Origin: Candidatus Zhuqueibacterota bacterium | GTDB taxonomy: Bacteria; Zhuqueibacterota; Zhuqueibacteria; Oceanimicrobiales; Oceanimicrobiaceae | Direction: 5' to 3' | Assembly: GCA_029261995.1 (NCBI GenBank) | Contig: JAJDAF010000030.1 | Location: 62,001-126,000 of the forward strand | Length of the DNA: 64,000 nt | Shown here: positions 62,270 through 64,000 of the stretch, piece after piece | Position numbering within the stretch: the first letter of the stretch is position 1 | Layout of the letters: each line of letters opens with the position of its first letter | Notes under the pieces: model-generated | Told to the model about the DNA's origin: nothing | What the model saw: the letters and a program-made list of their open reading frames with translations, nothing else | Databases searched by the model: none | Program-made: the position numbers and the translations under genes

Positions 62270-63568
62270 ATGAAGATCAAGAAAGCTCACAATCCGAATG
62301 TCAATCTCAACCTGAACGTCCGCGGCCTGCCACAATCGGCGACTCTTTGGATCAATGAACACAGCAAACAACTGATCGAGGAAGGCCGCCACGTATTCCG
62401 GCTTGGACTCGGACAATCGCCATTCCCGGTTCCAGAGCCCGTCGTTCAGGCATTGCGGGACAATGCCCACCAGAAAGACTACCTGCCAGTTAAGGGCCTT
62501 CCCGCATTGCGCCAGGCAGTGGCCGCCTACCACCAGCGGCATGAAGGTATTGCATACAGTGGCGACAACGTCCTGATTGGACCGGGTTCGAAAGAGCTTA
62601 TGTTTCTGCTGCAACTGGTCTATTACGGCGACCTGGTCATTCCGACGCCAAGCTGGGTCTCATACGCACCGCAGGCCAACATCATCGGGCGACACATTCG
62701 CTGGCTTCCGACTTACGCCAGCGACGGCTGGCGCCTCACACCTGGTGAGATCGAAAAATTGTGCTCAACCGATCCTGAACGGCCGCGGCTCTTCGTGCTG
62801 AACTACCCGAACAATCCCAGCGGCGGCACCTACCGGCTGGATGAACTGAAAGCCCTGGCGCAGGTGGCGCGCAGATATCGCGTGATTTTACTGTCAGACG
62901 AAATCTACGGAGAGTTGCACCACAAAGGGCAGCATGTCTCGATTGCCCGCTTCTACCCCGAGGGCACAATTATCAGTGGCGGCCTGAGCAAGTGGTGTGG
63001 CGCCGGCGGTTGGCGGCTCGGCACTTTCGTGTTTCCGAGCAGCCTGAGTTGGTTGCACGAGGCCATGGCCGTAGTCGCCAGCGAAACCTACACGGCCACG
63101 AGCGCGCCGGTCCAATACGCAGCGATAAGAGCGTTCGAAGGCTGTGAGGAAATTGAACGCTACCTTGTCCATTCACGCCGAATTCTCCGGACGCTTGGCA
63201 AGACGATTGCCCAAAAACTGACCGACACCGGCGTGAGTCTGCAGGAACCCAAGGGCGCTTTCTATCTTTTCCCGGATTTCACCCCATTTCAAGACCGTCT
63301 GCGGGCGCGAGGCATCACGACCAGCAACGAACTCTGCAAACGGCTCCTGGATGAAACCGGAGTTGCGATTCTTCCAGGCGAGGTGTTCGGCCGGCCGCCG
63401 GAAGAACTGACAGCTCGTATGGCATATGTCGATTTCGACGGCGGGAAGGCGCTGCAGGAGTCCTACGATTTGCCACCCCACAAGAATTTTAGCATTGAGT
63501 GCGTTGACGGTAGCTGCAACCAATTGCTTGCAGCAATCGACCGGTTGTGCGACTGGCTGCGCGCCTGA
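62270..63568 (+). CDS. PLP-dependent class I/II aminotransferase
   Basis: A 432-aa fold-type I enzyme, aspartate-aminotransferase-like: FRLGLGQSPFPVPEPVVQAL, VKGLPALRQAVAAYHQRHEG, GPGSKELMFLLQL, LNYPNNPSGGTY, LLSDEIYGELHH, Schiff-base Lys in SGGLSKWCGAGGWRLG, and GVAILPGEVFGRPPEELTAR. The substrate is not clear; the sequence has its own N-terminal region (KIKKAHNPNVNLNLNVRGLP). Start ATG 62270 with AGGA 9 nt upstream. Ends before a bidirectional terminator. Confidence 0.9.
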   Translation: MKIKKAHNPNVNLNLNVRGLPQSATLWINEHSKQLIEEGRHVFRLGLGQSPFPVPEPVVQALRDNAHQKDYLPVKGLPALRQAVAAYHQRHEGIAYSGDNVLIGPGSKELMFLLQLVYYGDLVIPTPSWVSYAPQANIIGRHIRWLPTYASDGWRLTPGEIEKLCSTDPERPRLFVLNYPNNPSGGTYRLDELKALAQVARRYRVILLSDEIYGELHHKGQHVSIARFYPEGTIISGGLSKWCGAGGWRLGTFVFPSSLSWLHEAMAVVASETYTATSAPVQYAAIRAFEGCEEIERYLVHSRRILRTLGKTIAQKLTDTGVSLQEPKGAFYLFPDFTPFQDRLRARGITTSNELCKRLLDETGVAILPGEVFGRPPEELTARMAYVDFDGGKALQESYDLPPHKNFSIECVDGSCNQLLAAIDRLCDWLRA

Positions 63569-63705
63569 CGCTTCATCCCTGGTCCGCCATTCATCACTCG
63601 AGCAGAACGGCAGCCGCCGTTTCCCGCGCCAAACGCATTCATCACCTCAACCGCCATTTTCTGAAAACCGTTATCCTGGAAATTTCTACTCTTGGGCGGC
63701 ATACA

Positions 63706-63740
63706 AAAGCCCCCGCTTTCCATAGGTCCACGGGGGCTTT
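63706..63740. terminator. Bidirectional rho-independent terminator
   Basis: AAAGCCCCCG (63706-63715), 15-nt loop, CGGGGGCTTT (63731-63740): a perfect 10-bp GC-rich stem flanked by T-rich sequence on both strands, between the converging aminotransferase and TonB-receptor genes. Confidence 0.85.
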
Positions 63741-63805
63741 CTAGTATCTTGACTTCGCAGTCCTAAACCCGCAGGACCACGACCATCAATAAATGACGCT
63801 AGCTG

Positions 63806-64000
63806 CTAGAGATTCAGGCTCAATCTGGCATAGTAAAATCCGCCGTTCATGCCAAACTGGGTAACCCGCCGGCTGAAAGGAAATCGACCGTTGCTAATAT
63901 TGGAGTCCTTCTCATGTTCATCCGGAAACGTGTTGAAGATGTTGTTGCCACCGACCGTCAAAGTTGTGCCATTCAACAAATCATAGGAAATGTCGAGGTC
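63806..64000 (-). CDS. C-terminal end of a TonB-dependent receptor (5' part outside window)
   Basis: On the minus strand, 64 codons and a TAG (63806-63808) read into the right edge. The peptide contains the typical late-barrel segment LTVGGNNIFNTFPDEHE and ends in an alternating aromatic strand (FGMNGGFYYARLSLNL), characteristic of the last beta-strand of TonB-dependent receptors. Partial gene. Confidence 0.8.
   Translation of the reverse strand, partial: DLDISYDLLNGTTLTVGGNNIFNTFPDEHEKDSNISNGRFPFSRRVTQFGMNGGFYYARLSLNL

Overview
The window looks like chromosome from a Gram-negative bacterium of the FCB group, most likely a KSB1- or Calditrichota-like lineage. This is inferred from content: exported proteins ending in an FlgD-like secretion/sorting domain (SFPNPFNP-type motif), a PorV/PorQ-like outer-membrane protein, TonB-dependent receptors, a GWxTD-type N-terminal domain, a PD40-propeller Ser/Thr kinase and DUF2723 glycosyltransferase-like proteins. 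G+C is moderate (my estimate by eye, mid-50s percent). I see no rRNA, tRNA, CRISPR array, IS element or phage genes.

Layout. 1-4502 (minus): a cell-envelope operon with a soluble DUF2723-like protein, an ECF sigma factor, its putative anti-sigma factor and a multi-membrane DUF2723 protein cut by the window edge. 4708-14464 (plus): Xaa-Pro peptidase, TonB receptor, an MMPL exporter / PhnD-like protein / TPR lipoprotein operon, and a GDPD phosphodiesterase. 14512-21442 (minus): a histidine kinase and NtrC-type regulator, then an OB-like protein, a LysM membrane protein, a lone receiver domain, an Fn3 protein with sorting domain, and a PorV-SH3b fusion. 21622-23723 (plus): cobalamin adenosyltransferase and a sodium:solute symporter. 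23874-31975 (minus): folP-cdaA-HupE and M20 peptidase-tilS-hpt-ftsH, separated by a terminator. 32248-34119 (plus): M1 aminopeptidase lipoprotein.

34277-40843 (minus) is a complete-looking histidine operon, hisG-D-C-B-H-A-F-I. It is preceded by a 34-codon leader peptide with nine His codons and by mutually exclusive RNA hairpins, i.e. a translation-coupled transcription attenuator. This is the strongest undescribed-looking element here. Gene order and leader match the enterobacterial operon, but hisB is monofunctional and hisI is not fused to hisE.

41029-51580 holds DPP-IV and an acyl-CoA ligase (minus), an AhpD-like protein and FabF (plus), then Ser/Thr kinase - GAF/PP2C phosphatase - cytochrome c lipoprotein (minus). 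52052-63568 (plus) has a DUF1800-DUF1501-CE1 esterase export operon, a fused E1 alpha/beta dehydrogenase, an FG-GAP protein with sorting domain, a GWxTD-like N-terminal protein and an aminotransferase. The tail of a second TonB receptor (minus) enters at the right edge.

Many genes start at ATGA overlaps or with few-base gaps, so transcription units are long. Eight intergenic regions carry recognisable -35/-10 pairs, seven of them with an exact 17-nt spacer, and several convergent gene ends carry hairpins.
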